Shown here: piece after piece, positions 18,210 through 30,225 of the stretch | How the letters are laid out: each line of letters starts with the position of its first letter | Position numbering within the stretch: the first letter of the stretch is position 1 | Assembly (NCBI RefSeq): GCF_002920535.1 | Contig: NZ_PQSS01000001.1 | Coordinates: 224,233 to 288,232, forward strand | DNA from: Streptomyces sp. Ru71 | GTDB taxonomy: Bacteria; Actinomycetota; Actinomycetes; Streptomycetales; Streptomycetaceae | Direction of reading: 5' to 3' | Length of the DNA: 64,000 bases | Made by a program: the position numbers and the translations under genes | The notes under the pieces: model-generated | The model's database searches: none | What the model saw: only the letters and a program-made list of their open reading frames with translations | What the model was told of the DNA's origin: nothing

Positions 18210-21200
18210 ATGACGGGTGGGGTACGCAGACATCGCTGGGCAGACAGATTCAGGCGGGCCCCATGGGCCCGCGGCAGGGGGCCGGCGCTGCTGCTGGCCC
18301 TCGCGCTGCCGCTCTCACTGGTCTCGGCCAGTGAGCTGACCGGCTCGCCGCGCACCGCGCCGACGGCCGCCGTCGTCCCGGCGCTCGGCGGCTGTGTGCC
18401 GGGCAAGCAGGCCAGGGCCAAGAACGCGGCCGTGGCGCCGTCGACGACCTGGGTCAACCCCGACACCGGGGTGACCAAGAGCGTCGCCCGCGACGGCGCC
18501 GAGGTGACGCTCGCGCCCGAGGCGGTGTCCGAACCCACCGAGGTCGGCATCGAGCCGCTGGACGCGACCACCCTGCCGGAGCTCGGCGCCGGCATGGAGA
18601 ACGTCACCAAGGGGCCGCAGGGCTACCGCTTCACCCCCACCCCGCACACCTTCGAGACCGGCATCACCGTCTCCCTGCCCTACGACCCCGACGCGCTGAA
18701 GAGCGCCGGGCACACCCCGGGCGACATCCGGACCTTCTACTTCGACGAGGCCGGCAGCTGCTGGCGGGCGCTGGAGCGCATCTCCGTCGACGAGGACAAG
18801 CACGTCGTCGTCTCGCGCACGAACCACTTCACCGACATGGTGAACGCCGTGGTCACCGCCCCCGAGGGCCCCGAACAGATCTCCTCCGACCCCAACCAGA
18901 TCAAGAACATCCAGGCCGCCTCCCCGGTCACCGGCGTCAACCAGATGGCCGCCCCGACCGCCAACAACCAGGGCGACGCCCGGCTCTCCTACCCGCTCGA
19001 ACTCCCCGACGGGCGAGCCGGCCTGGCGCCGTCGCTGGCGGTGGAGTACACCTCGTCGGCCGCCGAGAGCTGGCTCGGCAGCGGCTGGGACCTGTCCGTC
19101 CCGTCGATATCCGTCGAGACCCGCTGGGGCGTGCCCCGCTACGACGCGGCCCGCGAGACCGAGACGTACCTCATGGGCGGCGACCAGCTGACGCCCCTCG
19201 CCCACCGAGGGACGCCCGGCCCGCGCAGCACCGGCGAGAAGGTCTTCCACGCGCGGATCGAGGGCGGCTTCGAGCGCATCGTGCGCACCGGGACCTCGCC
19301 CGCCACGTACGGCTGGGAGGTCACCGACAAGTCCGGTGTGCGCTACCTGTACGGAGGCGAGGGCGCCACGCTCGCCGACGACGCCGGCAACATCTTCTCC
19401 TGGGCCCTGCGCGAGGTACGCGACCCGCACGGCAACACCGTGCGCTACAGCTACGCCCTGGTCCGGGACGCGGGAGTGGCGGGCGGCACCGTCGCCGGCC
19501 GCAACCTGTACGTGCAGAAGATCGCCTACACCGGGCACGGCGACACCGACGGGCCCTACACGGTGACCTTCGTCCGCGACCGGGACCTGGGCGAGGCCCG
19601 GCGGCCCGACGTGTCCATCGACGCGCGCGGAGGATTCAAGCGGGTCACCGCCGACCTGCTGCGCCGCATCGACGTCCGCTTCCAGGACAAGCCCGTCCGC
19701 TCCTACGAACTCGCCTACACCACCGGCGCGTTCGACAAGACGCTCCTGAAGTCCATCGCCCAGCTCGACGCGGACGGCAAGGAGTTCAACCGCCACCGGT
19801 TCGACTACTTCGACGACATCCGCGACGCCAAGGGCGCCTACGAGGCCTTCGCCAAGGTCGACTGGACCTCGCCGGACGACAACGTCCGCAACAGCGCCGT
19901 GAACACCGTGAAGCCGGGTGCCGGCGAGGCGGGCGCCCTGCACGGCAACACCTCCACCAGCGTCGGCGGCCACCTGTACGTCGGCTACGGCACCAGCCCC
20001 TCCAAGAACGGCTCCGTCGGCGTCAAGGCCGGCTACAGCAGGTCCGGCGACGAGGGGCTCCTCTCCCTGGTCGACGTGGACGGCGACAGCCTGCCGGACA
20101 AGGTGTTCAAGCAGGGCGGCGGTTTCGTCTTCCGCAAGAACCTCTCCCGGCCGGGAGGCGAGCCGAGGTTCGCCTCCGCCACCACCCCGCTGCGCAACCT
20201 GCCGGGCATCCTCAGCGAGTCCGCCAACTCCCTCACCGTCGGCATCGAGGGCTATCTGGGCGTGGCGGCGCAGCTGGACTACGTCGACACCGTCTCCACC
20301 ACCAAGCGGTACTTCAGCGACGTCAACTCCGACGGCATCGTGGACCTCGTCGACGGCTCGTCCGTGCGCTTCGGCCGCGTCGACACCGACGGCACCGTGG
20401 AGTACGGCCCCGCCTCGCAGACCCCGGTGCCGATCGGCGCCGGCCAGGTCGACACCGACGGGCTGCTGCCCGACTACGCCGCCGAGCGCGAGCGGCGCAT
20501 CGACTCCTCCCCGCTGGTGGACACGCTGCGCCGGTGGACGGCGCCCTACGACGGCACCGTCCGCGTCACCGGCACGGTCACGCTCCAGAAGTCCGACGAG
20601 CAGCCGGAGTTCGCCCAGCCCGACGGCGTACGCGTCGCCGTGCAGCACGAGGGCCGCGAGCTGTGGTCCAAGCACATCGAGGCCGTCGACGAGACCGCGT
20701 ACACCCCCGAAGGCGTCGACGCCATCGAGGTCAAGCGCGGCGAACGCCTCTACTTCCGGGTCGGTTCCGTCTTCGACGGCGCCGGTGACAAGGTCGCCTG
20801 GGACCCGACGGTCACCTACACCGGCTTCGAGGCCACCGACGCCAACGACCTGCCGCTGCACTCCTACACCGCGTCCAAGGACTTCACCCTGGCCGGCCGT
20901 GCCGGCAGCGTCGAGGCCCCGGTCGACGGCACCCTCCAGCTGACCGGTGATGTGACGAAGAAGGCCGCGACCACCGACGACGTCACCGTCCAGATCCTCC
21001 AGAACGGCACGCCGGTCGTCGAGAAGACCATCGGCGCCGCCGAGACCGGCACCTTCCCGGCCGGCACCACGGTCCACGTCACCAAGGGCCAGAAGCTCCA
21101 GTGGCGGATCCGCTCCGACTCACCCGTCGACGTCACCGCCTTCGCATGGGCGCCGCTCGCCCGCTACACCGAGGCCGAGGGCGTGCCCGCACCGGCCGGC

Positions 21201-24200
21201 GACGACGCGCAGCCGCTGCAGTTCCGGCCGCCGTACGACATCGACACCTATGTGCCCTCCGGCCCGGCCGGCGTCCAGCAGCCCTTCACGTCCCCCGGCG
21301 GCACCTTCACCGCCACCGCGTCCGTGACGGCGGCCGAGAACACCACGGGCCGGCTGGTGCTCACCGTCAAGAAGCACGGGGCGCTCCTGGCGAAGAAGGC
21401 CTTCGACATCGGCGAGACGCCGTCCGTCGAGGTGACGGCCCCGGCCGGCGAAGCCCTGTACGCCGACATCACCGCGGCCTCGCCCGAACTCGCCGCGAAG
21501 ATCCACAGTGCCGAAGTCACCGTGAACGGCGGCCCGTCCGTGCCGGCCACCGTGCACGCGCCCACCGCCGAGGGCGTCTTCGGGCGCCTGTACCGCGGCT
21601 GGTCGTACGCCGGCTACAACGGCAACCGCGACCGCGCCGGCCAGCCGATCAAGCAGGACGACCTCACCGAGGACAAGATCAAGGAGAACCTGCCCTCGGA
21701 CGTGGACCCGGACCGGGACCGCGACGCCTTCGAGAAGAACCCGAAGATCACCCCGCCCACCGCCGTGCCCTTCGCCCCGGACACCGAGCACGGCCGCTGG
21801 GGATCGGGGGAGTACACCTGGGCGGCGGCCTCCACGGCCTCCAGCTCACGGTTCGGTGGCCAGACTATCGGCCTGCCCACCGCCGCGTCCCTGGCCTCCG
21901 CGTACGCCGTGCCCCGTATGTCCCACTCGCAGCAGATCTCGCTGACCGGCTCGGTCGGCGGCGGCATCGGCAGCGTCGGCGGCAGCGTCGCCCTCGGCAC
22001 CGCGCGCGGTGAGCTCGACTACCTCGACATGAACGGCGACGGCTTCCCGGACGTCGTCGGCGCGGGCGGCGTCCAGTACACCGACCCGACCGGCGTCCTC
22101 GGCGCCACCCGCGGCTCCGTCCCCGGCGGTGCGGTGCGCGCCTCCGACACCAAGAGCGGCAACGCCAGCGCGGGCAGCGCGGCCCGCACCATCGCCACCG
22201 GCCGGGGCCAGGCCGCCCCGCCGGGCTGGGGCACCGCCGACACCTCCTCGTCCGGCAACGACATGCCCCCGCTCGGCATCGGCGGCAACCTCGGCGGCAA
22301 CACCGCCGACGCCTCCTACGACCTGATCGACATCAACGGCGACGGCCTGCCCGACCGCGCCTACGAGGACGGCCGCGTCGCCCTCAACCTCGGCTACCGC
22401 TTCGCCGCGCCCGAACCCTGGCCCGGCGGGAAGATCAACGAGGGCCGGGGCACCACCGCAGGCCTGAACATCGGCTTCAACACCGACTTCTACGGCTTCG
22501 GCGGCGGCGCCTCCTTCCAGCAGCAGTCGTCCTCGACGAAGAGCTCGCTGGCGGACCTCAACGGCGACGGCCGTGTCGACCGCGTCTTCGCCGGCAACCC
22601 GGTGCGGGTCGCGCTCAACACCGGCTCCGGCTTCGCCGCACCCGTCCCCTTCCTCGGCTCCCTGGACGGGATCAACTCCGACTCCAACGCCCAGCTCGGC
22701 GGCGGCGTCTACGTCACCGTCCCCATCTGCTTCGTCGTCGGCTGCCTGATCATCAACCCGGGCGTCAACGTGTCCACGGGCGCCTCGCGCGCCGAGCAGA
22801 TGATCCGCGACATCGACGGTGACGGGCTCGCCGACCACCTCGCCTCCGGCAAGGACAACGAGCTGGTCGTGGCGTCCAACCGCACCGGTCGCACCAACCT
22901 GCTCAAGACCGTGACCCGGCCGCTCGGTTCGCGCATCGACCTGAGCTACACGCGCGACGGCAACACCTACGACCAGCCCGGCTCCCGCTGGCTGCTCACC
23001 GGCACGAAGGTCCACGACAACCTGCCTGGCGACGGGCCCGACAGCCAGGCGTCCACCTTCTCCTACAAGGACGGCAAGTACGACCGCCTGGAGCGCGAGT
23101 TCCTCGGCTACAAGACCGTCACCAGCACCCAGCTGACCGAGGACGGCAAGCCGTACCGCAGCACCGTCCGCGAGTACGACACCCGCGGCCACGCCGCCCG
23201 CGGCCTGCTCACCCGCGAAGCGGTCACCGACGCCAAGGGTGCCCTGTTCACCGAAACCGTCAACACCTACACCCTGAAGCCGGTGTTCACCGGCTCGGTC
23301 TACCCGAGCCTTGAGCGCACCGAGGCCCGCTGGTACGACGGCGAGGGCGGCACCACCCCGCGCAAGACCACGTCCACCGAGATGAGCTACGACGACCTCG
23401 GCAACCTGGTGCGCAAGGTGGATTACGGCGAACCCGGCGCCGCCGACGACGTCGAGACGAAGACGGTCTACACCGACTGCACCGACACCCACATCGTGGG
23501 CATCGGCCGCACGGTGGAGGTCCGCGGCGGCGGGAAGCTCATGCGCTCGCGCGACGCCGAGGTCGACTGCACCACGGGTGACGTCACCCGGCACACCGCG
23601 CACCTGGAGGGCGGCGCCGAAGCCGTCACCGACCTCGCGTACAACCCCGACGGCACCCTGAAGTCGATCACCTCGCCCGAGAACCACCGGGGTCAGCGCT
23701 ACCAGCGCACCTACACCTACGACGAGCCGACCGGCACCCACGCCACGTCGATCGAGGACAGCTTCGGCTACCGCTCCACCGCCTCCTACGACCTGCGCTT
23801 CGGCCTGCAGACCGAGTCCACGGACATCAACGGCCAGAAGACCGTGTCCGAGTACGACGCGGTGGGCCGGCTCACCGCCGTGACCGGCCCGCACGACCAG
23901 GGCGCCGGCCGGCCCACGATCGCCTTCGCCTACCACCCGCAGGCGCCCGTCCCGTACGCGGTCACCCGCCACCTGGACCGGGACGCCACGGGCGCGGTGA
24001 AGGACGACACGATCGACACCGTCACCTTCACCGACGGAGTGGGCCGCGTCGTCCAGACGAAGAAGGACGCCACCGTCGGCGGCAAGGACGTGATGACCGT
24101 CTCCGGCCGTGTCGTCTTCGACGCCCTGGGCCGCACGGTCGAGCAGTACTACCCCGTCACCGAGCCCAAGGGCGATGCGGGCACCGTCTTCAACACCGCC

Positions 24201-26942
24201 TTCGACACCGTCCGCCCCACCACCCACACCTACGACGTGCTCGACCGCAGGCTGCGCACCGCGCTGCCGGACGGCACGTCCACGTCGGTGGCGTACGGCT
24301 TCGGGGAGGACCGCGCGGGCGCCCTGCAGTTCGAGACGGTGTCCACCGACGCAAAGGGCAACCGCACCACCGCCTACAGCGACGTGCGCGAGCAGCAGAC
24401 CGCCATCCGTGAGCCCGGCGCGAAGACCGGCGACGCGCCGATCTGGACCTCCTACGCCTACGACCCGCTGGGTGAGGTGCTCAAGGTCACCGACGACCAC
24501 GGCAACGTCACCACCTCCGCCTACGACAACCTGGGCCGCCGCACCGTCGTCGACTCGCCGGACGCCGGGCGCACCGTCACCGGCTACGACCCGGCCGGCA
24601 ACGTGATCCGGGAGCAGACCGCCAACCTGGCCGCCAAGAACCAGGCCATCGCCTACACCTACGACTTCGACCGGGTGACCGCGATCAGCCACCCCGTCTT
24701 CACCGGCAACGACGTCCACTACACCTACGGCGCACCGGGCGCGGACGACAACGCCGCGGGCCGGGTCACCAAGATCGAGGACGCCGGCGGCGAGGTGACA
24801 CGCAAGTACGGCCCGCTCGGCGAGGTCACCGAGGAAACCCGCACCCTGCCCGGCCCCGGCCCGCACGTGCGCACCTTCACCACCGCCTACCGCTACGACA
24901 GCTTCAACCGCATGCTGACCCTGACCTACCCCGACGGTGAGCGGCTGTCCTACACCTACGACAGCGGCGGCCAGGTCAGCGCCGCCGCCGGCACCAAGAA
25001 CGGCTTCGACTACAGCTACGTCCGGTCGATCACGTACGACAAGTTCGGCGACCGCGCGGCACTGGAACTCGGCAACGGCACCCGCACGACCTTCACCTAC
25101 GGCGCCGAGGACCGCCGCCTGGCCACCCTCAGCTCCACCCTGCCGACCGGTTCCACCTTCCAGAACATCGGCTACGCCTACGACGCCAACGGCAACCTCA
25201 CCGGCCAGAAGAACAACACCCAACTCCCCGCCGACACACCCAAACTGGGCGGCCCCACGGAGCAGACCTACACCTACGACAACCTGAACCGGCTGACCGG
25301 CGCCACCGGCTCCTTCCAGTTCATGGCGAACAAGACCGACCGCTACACGTACGCCACGTCGTACGACACGATCGGCAACATCACCGCCAAGGACCAGCAC
25401 CACGGCATCGTCGTGGGCGGCGGCCACGAGCAGGTCCAGAAGGACACGACGTACGAGCAGAGCTACACGTACGGCGCCGACCGCCCGCACGCCCCGTCCG
25501 TGATGGGCCGGCAGACCCTCACCTACGACGCGAACGGCAACCTGACCGACAGCGTGTCGTCCGCGCCGGGCAGGCCGCGCCGCCAGCAGATCTGGGACGA
25601 GGAGAACCGCCTGGCCTGCGTCCACGACACGACCAAGAACCAGGACATGCCGCAGGATCCGTCCTCCTGCAACCAGCCCGGCAAGCCCCCGTCGGTCCGC
25701 TTCACCTACGACGACCAGGGCACCCGGATCGTCAAGGACGGCGCCCAGACCACCCTCTACCCGAACCAGTTCTACACGGCCCGCAACCAGACCGAGTTCA
25801 AGCACGTGTACGCGGGCGGCGTCCGCATCGCCACCCAGACCTCGAAGCCGGGCAACGCCTACGAGAAGGACCAGTTCTTCTTCCACGGCGACCACTTGGG
25901 GTCGGCGAACTTCGGCACGGACGGCTCCGGCCGGCTCGCCGAGCACCTGGACTACTTCCCGTCCGGGGAGACCTGGGTCGACGAACACCCGGGCGAGAAG
26001 GACCCGTACGGCTTCACCGGCAAGGAACTCGACCCGGAGACCGGCTACACCTACCACGGCGCCCGCTACTACGACCCGCGCGGCGGCATGTGGGAGTCCA
26101 CCGACCCCCAGCTGAACGAGTACCTGAACGGCGGGTCCAACGAAGGCGTCCACCAGCCGTCGAACCTGCAGCTCTACGGCTACGCCTACCAGAACCCGCT
26201 GCGCTACACCGACGCCGACGGCCGTGAACCGGGCGAGCCGTTCAACCTGGGCCGGCACCTGCAGGAGAAGTACACGGTCCACCACGACCAGGCGATCATG
26301 ATGGCCGCGGCCCAGCTCCAGGCGATGGGCGCGGCGAAGCCCGGCGGCACCTGGCAGGTCACCATGGACCTGCAGTCCGTCAAGGGCGGCGGCGACCCGC
26401 GCAACAGGGTGATCGCGACCGGCGGCCGGGCCGACCTGCTGCTGTGGACGGACACCACGGTCTACGTCTGGGACGCCAAGAACAAGGGCGGCCGGGCCGA
26501 GGACTCCGGCGTCGGCGACGTCGAGTGGTACGTCGCCGGCATCACGGCGCAGCTCAGGGCCCAGGGCGACATGCGCCGGGTCACGGCAGGGTTCGACATC
26601 CTGCCCATGGAGGCCCCGTCCGCGACCCAGCCCAACACCACTCTCCAGGTCGAGTCGTCGACGAAGCACCCCGGGAAGGGAGTCATCACCTACTCCGCCA
26701 CCCAGCGTCAACCGCAGACGGTCCCGGTCCCGGTGACCGCCCCCGCACCGCAACGCTCGCGCTGGCAGCAGACGGCGAAGTGGGTGGCCGGCGTGGGACT
26801 CGTGGTCGGAGCCGGACTGCTCGTCGTCGGCACCCTGGCCGAGGACGTGGCGACCGGCGGCGCGGGAGTCGCCGACGACCCGGTCTCCTTCGGAGCGGCC
26901 GCCACGATGGCCCGATCGGGGTGGGCCCTGGTCGCACCGTAG
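18210..26942 (+). CDS. Giant RHS/YD-repeat protein with SpvB-like N-terminus and putative nuclease tip
   Basis: A 2,910-residue protein built like the cocoon of Tc and RHS toxins. A basic N-terminus and hydrophobic segment (about 24-40) suggest export. An SpvB-like module follows, with several Asp-rich VCBS/FG-GAP-like units ([48 protein letters not shown]). Residues about 1,600-2,600 are YD repeats, closed by the RHS core [31 protein letters not shown]. The variable C-terminal ~240 residues contain RADLLLW, then WDAK (D2742, D2755, K2757), spaced like a PD-(D/E)xK nuclease, and a glycine-rich hydrophobic tail. The ATG at 18210 is the best start, although its ribosome binding site is weak. 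Confidence 0.9.
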   Translation: MTGGVRRHRWADRFRRAPWARGRGPALLLALALPLSLVSASELTGSPRTAPTAAVVPALGGCVPGKQARAKNAAVAPSTTWVNPDTGVTKSVARDGAEVTLAPEAVSEPTEVGIEPLDATTLPELGAGMENVTKGPQGYRFTPTPHTFETGITVSLPYDPDALKSAGHTPGDIRTFYFDEAGSCWRALERISVDEDKHVVVSRTNHFTDMVNAVVTAPEGPEQISSDPNQIKNIQAASPVTGVNQMAAPTANNQGDARLSYPLELPDGRAGLAPSLAVEYTSSAAESWLGSGWDLSVPSISVETRWGVPRYDAARETETYLMGGDQLTPLAHRGTPGPRSTGEKVFHARIEGGFERIVRTGTSPATYGWEVTDKSGVRYLYGGEGATLADDAGNIFSWALREVRDPHGNTVRYSYALVRDAGVAGGTVAGRNLYVQKIAYTGHGDTDGPYTVTFVRDRDLGEARRPDVSIDARGGFKRVTADLLRRIDVRFQDKPVRSYELAYTTGAFDKTLLKSIAQLDADGKEFNRHRFDYFDDIRDAKGAYEAFAKVDWTSPDDNVRNSAVNTVKPGAGEAGALHGNTSTSVGGHLYVGYGTSPSKNGSVGVKAGYSRSGDEGLLSLVDVDGDSLPDKVFKQGGGFVFRKNLSRPGGEPRFASATTPLRNLPGILSESANSLTVGIEGYLGVAAQLDYVDTVSTTKRYFSDVNSDGIVDLVDGSSVRFGRVDTDGTVEYGPASQTPVPIGAGQVDTDGLLPDYAAERERRIDSSPLVDTLRRWTAPYDGTVRVTGTVTLQKSDEQPEFAQPDGVRVAVQHEGRELWSKHIEAVDETAYTPEGVDAIEVKRGERLYFRVGSVFDGAGDKVAWDPTVTYTGFEATDANDLPLHSYTASKDFTLAGRAGSVEAPVDGTLQLTGDVTKKAATTDDVTVQILQNGTPVVEKTIGAAETGTFPAGTTVHVTKGQKLQWRIRSDSPVDVTAFAWAPLARYTEAEGVPAPAGDDAQPLQFRPPYDIDTYVPSGPAGVQQPFTSPGGTFTATASVTAAENTTGRLVLTVKKHGALLAKKAFDIGETPSVEVTAPAGEALYADITAASPELAAKIHSAEVTVNGGPSVPATVHAPTAEGVFGRLYRGWSYAGYNGNRDRAGQPIKQDDLTEDKIKENLPSDVDPDRDRDAFEKNPKITPPTAVPFAPDTEHGRWGSGEYTWAAASTASSSRFGGQTIGLPTAASLASAYAVPRMSHSQQISLTGSVGGGIGSVGGSVALGTARGELDYLDMNGDGFPDVVGAGGVQYTDPTGVLGATRGSVPGGAVRASDTKSGNASAGSAARTIATGRGQAAPPGWGTADTSSSGNDMPPLGIGGNLGGNTADASYDLIDINGDGLPDRAYEDGRVALNLGYRFAAPEPWPGGKINEGRGTTAGLNIGFNTDFYGFGGGASFQQQSSSTKSSLADLNGDGRVDRVFAGNPVRVALNTGSGFAAPVPFLGSLDGINSDSNAQLGGGVYVTVPICFVVGCLIINPGVNVSTGASRAEQMIRDIDGDGLADHLASGKDNELVVASNRTGRTNLLKTVTRPLGSRIDLSYTRDGNTYDQPGSRWLLTGTKVHDNLPGDGPDSQASTFSYKDGKYDRLEREFLGYKTVTSTQLTEDGKPYRSTVREYDTRGHAARGLLTREAVTDAKGALFTETVNTYTLKPVFTGSVYPSLERTEARWYDGEGGTTPRKTTSTEMSYDDLGNLVRKVDYGEPGAADDVETKTVYTDCTDTHIVGIGRTVEVRGGGKLMRSRDAEVDCTTGDVTRHTAHLEGGAEAVTDLAYNPDGTLKSITSPENHRGQRYQRTYTYDEPTGTHATSIEDSFGYRSTASYDLRFGLQTESTDINGQKTVSEYDAVGRLTAVTGPHDQGAGRPTIAFAYHPQAPVPYAVTRHLDRDATGAVKDDTIDTVTFTDGVGRVVQTKKDATVGGKDVMTVSGRVVFDALGRTVEQYYPVTEPKGDAGTVFNTAFDTVRPTTHTYDVLDRRLRTALPDGTSTSVAYGFGEDRAGALQFETVSTDAKGNRTTAYSDVREQQTAIREPGAKTGDAPIWTSYAYDPLGEVLKVTDDHGNVTTSAYDNLGRRTVVDSPDAGRTVTGYDPAGNVIREQTANLAAKNQAIAYTYDFDRVTAISHPVFTGNDVHYTYGAPGADDNAAGRVTKIEDAGGEVTRKYGPLGEVTEETRTLPGPGPHVRTFTTAYRYDSFNRMLTLTYPDGERLSYTYDSGGQVSAAAGTKNGFDYSYVRSITYDKFGDRAALELGNGTRTTFTYGAEDRRLATLSSTLPTGSTFQNIGYAYDANGNLTGQKNNTQLPADTPKLGGPTEQTYTYDNLNRLTGATGSFQFMANKTDRYTYATSYDTIGNITAKDQHHGIVVGGGHEQVQKDTTYEQSYTYGADRPHAPSVMGRQTLTYDANGNLTDSVSSAPGRPRRQQIWDEENRLACVHDTTKNQDMPQDPSSCNQPGKPPSVRFTYDDQGTRIVKDGAQTTLYPNQFYTARNQTEFKHVYAGGVRIATQTSKPGNAYEKDQFFFHGDHLGSANFGTDGSGRLAEHLDYFPSGETWVDEHPGEKDPYGFTGKELDPETGYTYHGARYYDPRGGMWESTDPQLNEYLNGGSNEGVHQPSNLQLYGYAYQNPLRYTDADGREPGEPFNLGRHLQEKYTVHHDQAIMMAAAQLQAMGAAKPGGTWQVTMDLQSVKGGGDPRNRVIATGGRADLLLWTDTTVYVWDAKNKGGRAEDSGVGDVEWYVAGITAQLRAQGDMRRVTAGFDILPMEAPSATQPNTTLQVESSTKHPGKGVITYSATQRQPQTVPVPVTAPAPQRSRWQQTAKWVAGVGLVVGAGLLVVGTLAEDVATGGAGVADDPVSFGAAATMARSGWALVAP

Positions 26943-26956
26943 TGCGCGTTCCATGA

Positions 26957-27001
26957 GGAGCCGCTCGCACCTGCCCGCCCGGGACAGGTGCGAGCGGCTC
27001 C
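26957..27001 (+). terminator. Strong terminator after the RHS gene
   Basis: A perfect 17-bp inverted repeat (26957-26973 and 26985-27001) with an 11-base loop starts 15 bases after the RHS stop. It separates the RHS gene from ku and argues against a co-transcribed immunity gene immediately downstream. Confidence 0.85.
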
Positions 27002-27099
27002 GCCGTTTCCCGGCGCGCGCACGCGGGACGGTGGTGCGAGCGTGGAGGGAAGAGGCGGTACCGGCGCTCACGCCGGTCGGACGGAACGGAGCACGGGTG

Positions 27100-28143
27100 A
27101 TGGCGCGGGCGATCTGGACCGGGGTGATCACATTCGGGCTCGTCACCGTCCCCGTCGGGCTCTACGCGGCGACCGAGGATCACACGGTGCACTTCCACCA
27201 GCTGCAGCGCGGCACCTCGGACCGGATCCGCAACCGGCGGGTGAACGAGCGTACCGGGGACGAGGTCGACACCGGCGACATCGTCAAGGGCTTCGAGGTC
27301 GACGAGGGCCAGTATGTGATCGTCGAGCCCGACGAGCTGGACGAGATCGCGCCGGGCCGCTCCCAGACCATCGAGATCAGCGACTTCGTCGACCTGGACG
27401 CCATCGAGCCGGTGTACTTCGACCGGACCTACTACATCGCGCCGCGCGGCAAGGAGTACTCCGAGGTCTACGAACTGCTGCGCGCCGCCCTCAGTGAGGT
27501 GAACAAGGCCGGGATCGCCACGTTCGTCATGCGCAACAAGCAGTATCTGACCGCCTTGCGCGCGGAGGACAAGGTGCTGGTGCTGCAGACGCTGCACTGG
27601 GCGGACGAGGTCCGTGATCCGCGCCAGGAGCTGCCCCAGCTGCCCTCGGGCCGGGCGGGGCGCGGCAAGCAGCTGGACATGGCGCTGCAGCTGATCGACG
27701 CGCTCAGCTCCGACTGGAAGCCGTCCCGCTACCGCGACACGTATCAGGAGAAGGTCCGCGAGCTGGTCAAGGCCAAGGCGGAGGGCCGGGAGATCGCGGT
27801 GGCCGAGGCGCCGCCGGAGGCGACCAACGTCATCGACTTGATGAAGGTCCTCGAAGGCAGCTTGCAGGCCGCCCGCACCGGCCGCAGCAGCAAGGAGACG
27901 GGCCGGCAGAAGGGAAAGCCCGCCCCGCGCAAGACCGCCCGGACCGCCGCGGCCGGGAAGACGGCGAAGACTCCCTCGCGCAAGGCCCCGCCGAAGAAGG
28001 CCGGGCTGCAGAAGCTGAGCAAGGCGGAGCTGTACGAGAGAGCGAGCGACCAGGGGGTTCCCGGCCGGTCCAGGATGAGCCGGGAGGAGCTCATCGACGC
28101 GCTCGCGGGCGGGGGACGCGGCCGCAAGAAGAGCGCCGCCTGA
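27100..28143 (+). CDS. ku: Ku protein of bacterial non-homologous end joining
   Basis: A 347-residue DNA end-binding protein that works with LigD in double-strand break repair. The N-terminus [22 protein letters not shown] and the core segments [17 protein letters not shown] and [12 protein letters not shown] are diagnostic. After the Ku ring (about residue 255) comes a Lys/Arg/Ala-rich tail that probably binds DNA, then a small helix-extension-helix motif ([18 protein letters not shown]). The ATG has GGAG upstream. No LigD-type ligase is adjacent. Several Streptomyces encode more than one Ku. Confidence 0.95.
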   Translation: MARAIWTGVITFGLVTVPVGLYAATEDHTVHFHQLQRGTSDRIRNRRVNERTGDEVDTGDIVKGFEVDEGQYVIVEPDELDEIAPGRSQTIEISDFVDLDAIEPVYFDRTYYIAPRGKEYSEVYELLRAALSEVNKAGIATFVMRNKQYLTALRAEDKVLVLQTLHWADEVRDPRQELPQLPSGRAGRGKQLDMALQLIDALSSDWKPSRYRDTYQEKVRELVKAKAEGREIAVAEAPPEATNVIDLMKVLEGSLQAARTGRSSKETGRQKGKPAPRKTARTAAAGKTAKTPSRKAPPKKAGLQKLSKAELYERASDQGVPGRSRMSREELIDALAGGGRGRKKSAA

Positions 28144-28156
28144 CCACCTTCATTGC

Positions 28157-29512
28157 TCAGGACGCGGGGCCGAGGTCTCCGTCAAGGAGTGTCTGTACGA
28201 CCTGGGGCCGGTCCCAGAGCGCCAGGATCTCGTTGGCGATGGCCACGACGGGCAGGTGGTCCTGGTCCCGCACGGTGACGGCTGCGGCTTTCAGGGTGCG
28301 CGGGACGGCTCCGGCGTCCAGGAGGACGCGCCAGTCCCGCGCGCCGAGTTCCAGAAACTCCAGCGCGGTGAGCGCGGCGACCTCCAGAGGGTCGGCCAGG
28401 GTGCCGGGCAAGGCGGTGAGCGTGCGCAGGCGGGACAGTCCGGCGACGGGCGCGAGGCTGTGTGGTGCGCCGTCCCCGGCGCCGATGGACAGGACTTCCA
28501 GCGCCGGGTGGGCGGCGGCCTGGACGGTCTCGGCGCCTCCCGCCCCGACCCGGGCCACGGCGTCAGGCGCATCTCCCCGCCGGTCCTGGTCTTCCTTCCG
28601 CAAGCGGCCCAGCACGAAATCGGTGAGGGAGTCGGCCACGAGCTCGGCTCCCAGACTCTGCTCGTGATCGACCAGGATGACCTGGCCGAAGTGCCCGCCC
28701 GGGCCGGGAGTCAGGTCGACCGCGAACTCGTCTCCGCCGTTGCTCCCGAAACCGACCCAGCCCGGTGAGCCGGCCAGGGCCTGCACCGCGGCGCCCGGCG
28801 CGGTGCTGATCGCACGCTTCGCGCCGAGGCCCCAGCCGGGGTGGCGGGCCGCCGCGTCGACGACGTGCAGGTCCTCCAGGCCGGACAGCTCGCAGCCGAC
28901 GGCGTCGCCGGCGCGGGTCGCGGCGTCGAAGTCGTCGCCCCAGTCCACCCGGGTCACCCGGTAGAGCACCTTGAGCTCCTCGGACAGCGCGACACCGAGG
29001 CGCTCTTCGGCCGCGGCGATCTGCTCCTCCGTAGCACCGATGGCGTCGGGCAACCGCTCACGCAGAGTCCGCTCCAGCAACTCCGGATCCGCCGACGGTG
29101 CGGGCACCGCCCCGGGCACGGGTTCGGGACGGCGCAGCCAAGGCTCGGGGAGGGAGCCCTCGGCCAGGACGAGCACGCCCAGGTCCGGGTAGCCGACAGC
29201 GGGTTCCACGGCCGGGCTCGGCCAGACGAGGCCGAGCGTGGTCCTGCCGTCCGGTCGGATCCGCGCCCTGAACGCGATCTCCTGAACTCCGCCGCGCGCG
29301 AGCGCCCGCTGTATGTCCTTCACGGCGGTGCGTGCTGCCGGCGACATGGGTCCCCGATGGGCAAGGCTCCAGCCGTACTGGCCGATGCGTCCCGCGACGC
29401 GGGCGGTGCGGGCAGCACGCCGGTCCGTGTCGTCGGCCAGCATGCGCCGCAGCACGGGCTCCCAGGTCGCGAAGTCGGATACCGATGACAACGGGGGTCT
29501 CTGATCAACCAT
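28157..29512 (-). CDS. SMI1/KNR4 (SUKH) domain protein
   Basis: A 451-residue soluble protein. Residues about 155-310 form a SUKH domain: ATEEQIAAAEERLGVALSEELKVLYRVT, then GWVGFGSNGGDEFAVDLTPGPGG and VADSLTDFVLGRL. The N-terminal 140 residues are a separate unknown domain, and the C-terminal 130 have leucine-rich-like strands (LRTLTALPGTLADPLEVAALTALEFLEL). SUKH proteins often act as immunity proteins against polymorphic toxins. This one lies convergent to ku and 1.2 kb from the RHS gene, so a role against that toxin is possible but unproven. Confidence 0.85.
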   Translation of the reverse strand: MVDQRPPLSSVSDFATWEPVLRRMLADDTDRRAARTARVAGRIGQYGWSLAHRGPMSPAARTAVKDIQRALARGGVQEIAFRARIRPDGRTTLGLVWPSPAVEPAVGYPDLGVLVLAEGSLPEPWLRRPEPVPGAVPAPSADPELLERTLRERLPDAIGATEEQIAAAEERLGVALSEELKVLYRVTRVDWGDDFDAATRAGDAVGCELSGLEDLHVVDAAARHPGWGLGAKRAISTAPGAAVQALAGSPGWVGFGSNGGDEFAVDLTPGPGGHFGQVILVDHEQSLGAELVADSLTDFVLGRLRKEDQDRRGDAPDAVARVGAGGAETVQAAAHPALEVLSIGAGDGAPHSLAPVAGLSRLRTLTALPGTLADPLEVAALTALEFLELGARDWRVLLDAGAVPRTLKAAAVTVRDQDHLPVVAIANEILALWDRPQVVQTLLDGDLGPAS

Positions 29513-29622
29513 GCGCAGACCGTACGCGGAGCCGCTGACAGCGCAGTCGCCCGGGCCGTGTCCGGGACGACGACCGTGGGCTCACCCGCCACGGGGATGC
29601 CTCCCTGGTGTGATCTTGGCGC

Positions 29623-29651
29623 TTGATACGCCGTTACCTGGTAGGTAATCG
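29623..29651 (+). promoter_or_regulatory. Promoter with overlapping palindromic operator before the SnoaL-like gene
   Basis: TTGATA (29623-29628) and TAATCG (29646-29651) with a 17-bp spacer form a possible promoter. Between and over them lies TTACCT-GGT-AGGTAA (29634-29648), an exact six-base palindrome. It lies about 80 bp before the SnoaL-like start. A dimeric repressor (TetR, MarR or HxlR-like) is inferred; none is adjacent. Confidence 0.45.
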
Positions 29652-29730
29652 CGCCGAACTGCCAGCTCCGGCAACGATGTTCACATCGCCGCGTCGGACG
29701 GGCGCGCATGCCGGATCGGAGTGATGAGCC

Positions 29731-30168
29731 ATGCCCACAGCCACACCTGCGACCACTCGCGCCGTCGTGGACGAGCTGTTGCGCCGGATCGGCGAGGGCG
29801 ATCCCGAGAGCATCGCCGAGATGTACGCCGAGCACGGCGACTGGAAACTGAACTGGCCGGAGGCCGAGCATGGTCGTACCGCCACCCCGTGGATCCGTCA
29901 CCGGTCCACCCGCGCCGACGCCGCAGCCCACTACCGCGAGCTCGCCGAGCACCATGCCCCCGGACAGGCAGCGACCGAGATCGAGCGCATCGTCGTCGAC
30001 GGCCACGACGCGGTCGTCCTCGGCGAGATCCGGCAGACCGCCCGCTCCACCGGGCGCCCTTACCGTGCCCGGTTCGCTCTGCATCTGACCGTCGAAGACG
30101 GCCTTGTCACCCGGCACCATGTCTACGAAGACAGCCTCGCCGTCGCCCAGGCGTTCGAAGCGAAGTGA
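29731..30168 (+). CDS. SnoaL/NTF2-like family protein
   Basis: A 145-residue single-domain protein of the NTF2-like superfamily: an N-terminal helix (ATTRAVVDELLRRIGEGDPESIAEMYAEHGDW), a charged middle and the strand pattern ARFALHLTVEDGLVTRHHVYED. Members are ketosteroid-isomerase-like enzymes or binding proteins, so the activity is open. The ATG is preceded by GGAG. An exact palindrome overlaps the predicted promoter upstream. Confidence 0.85.
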   Translation: MPTATPATTRAVVDELLRRIGEGDPESIAEMYAEHGDWKLNWPEAEHGRTATPWIRHRSTRADAAAHYRELAEHHAPGQAATEIERIVVDGHDAVVLGEIRQTARSTGRPYRARFALHLTVEDGLVTRHHVYEDSLAVAQAFEAK

Positions 30169-30225
30169 GCGAGGAGGGCTCGCCGGGCGTCCGCGAGGTC
30201 GCTCGCAGACGTCTGGCTCGTCGAA

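Noticed and set aside
21846..27146. A very long open frame antisense to the RHS gene (about 1,766 codons).
   Set aside because: It is Gly/Val/Arg/Asp-rich with no domain or start signals and arises from the GC-skewed codon use of the sense gene.
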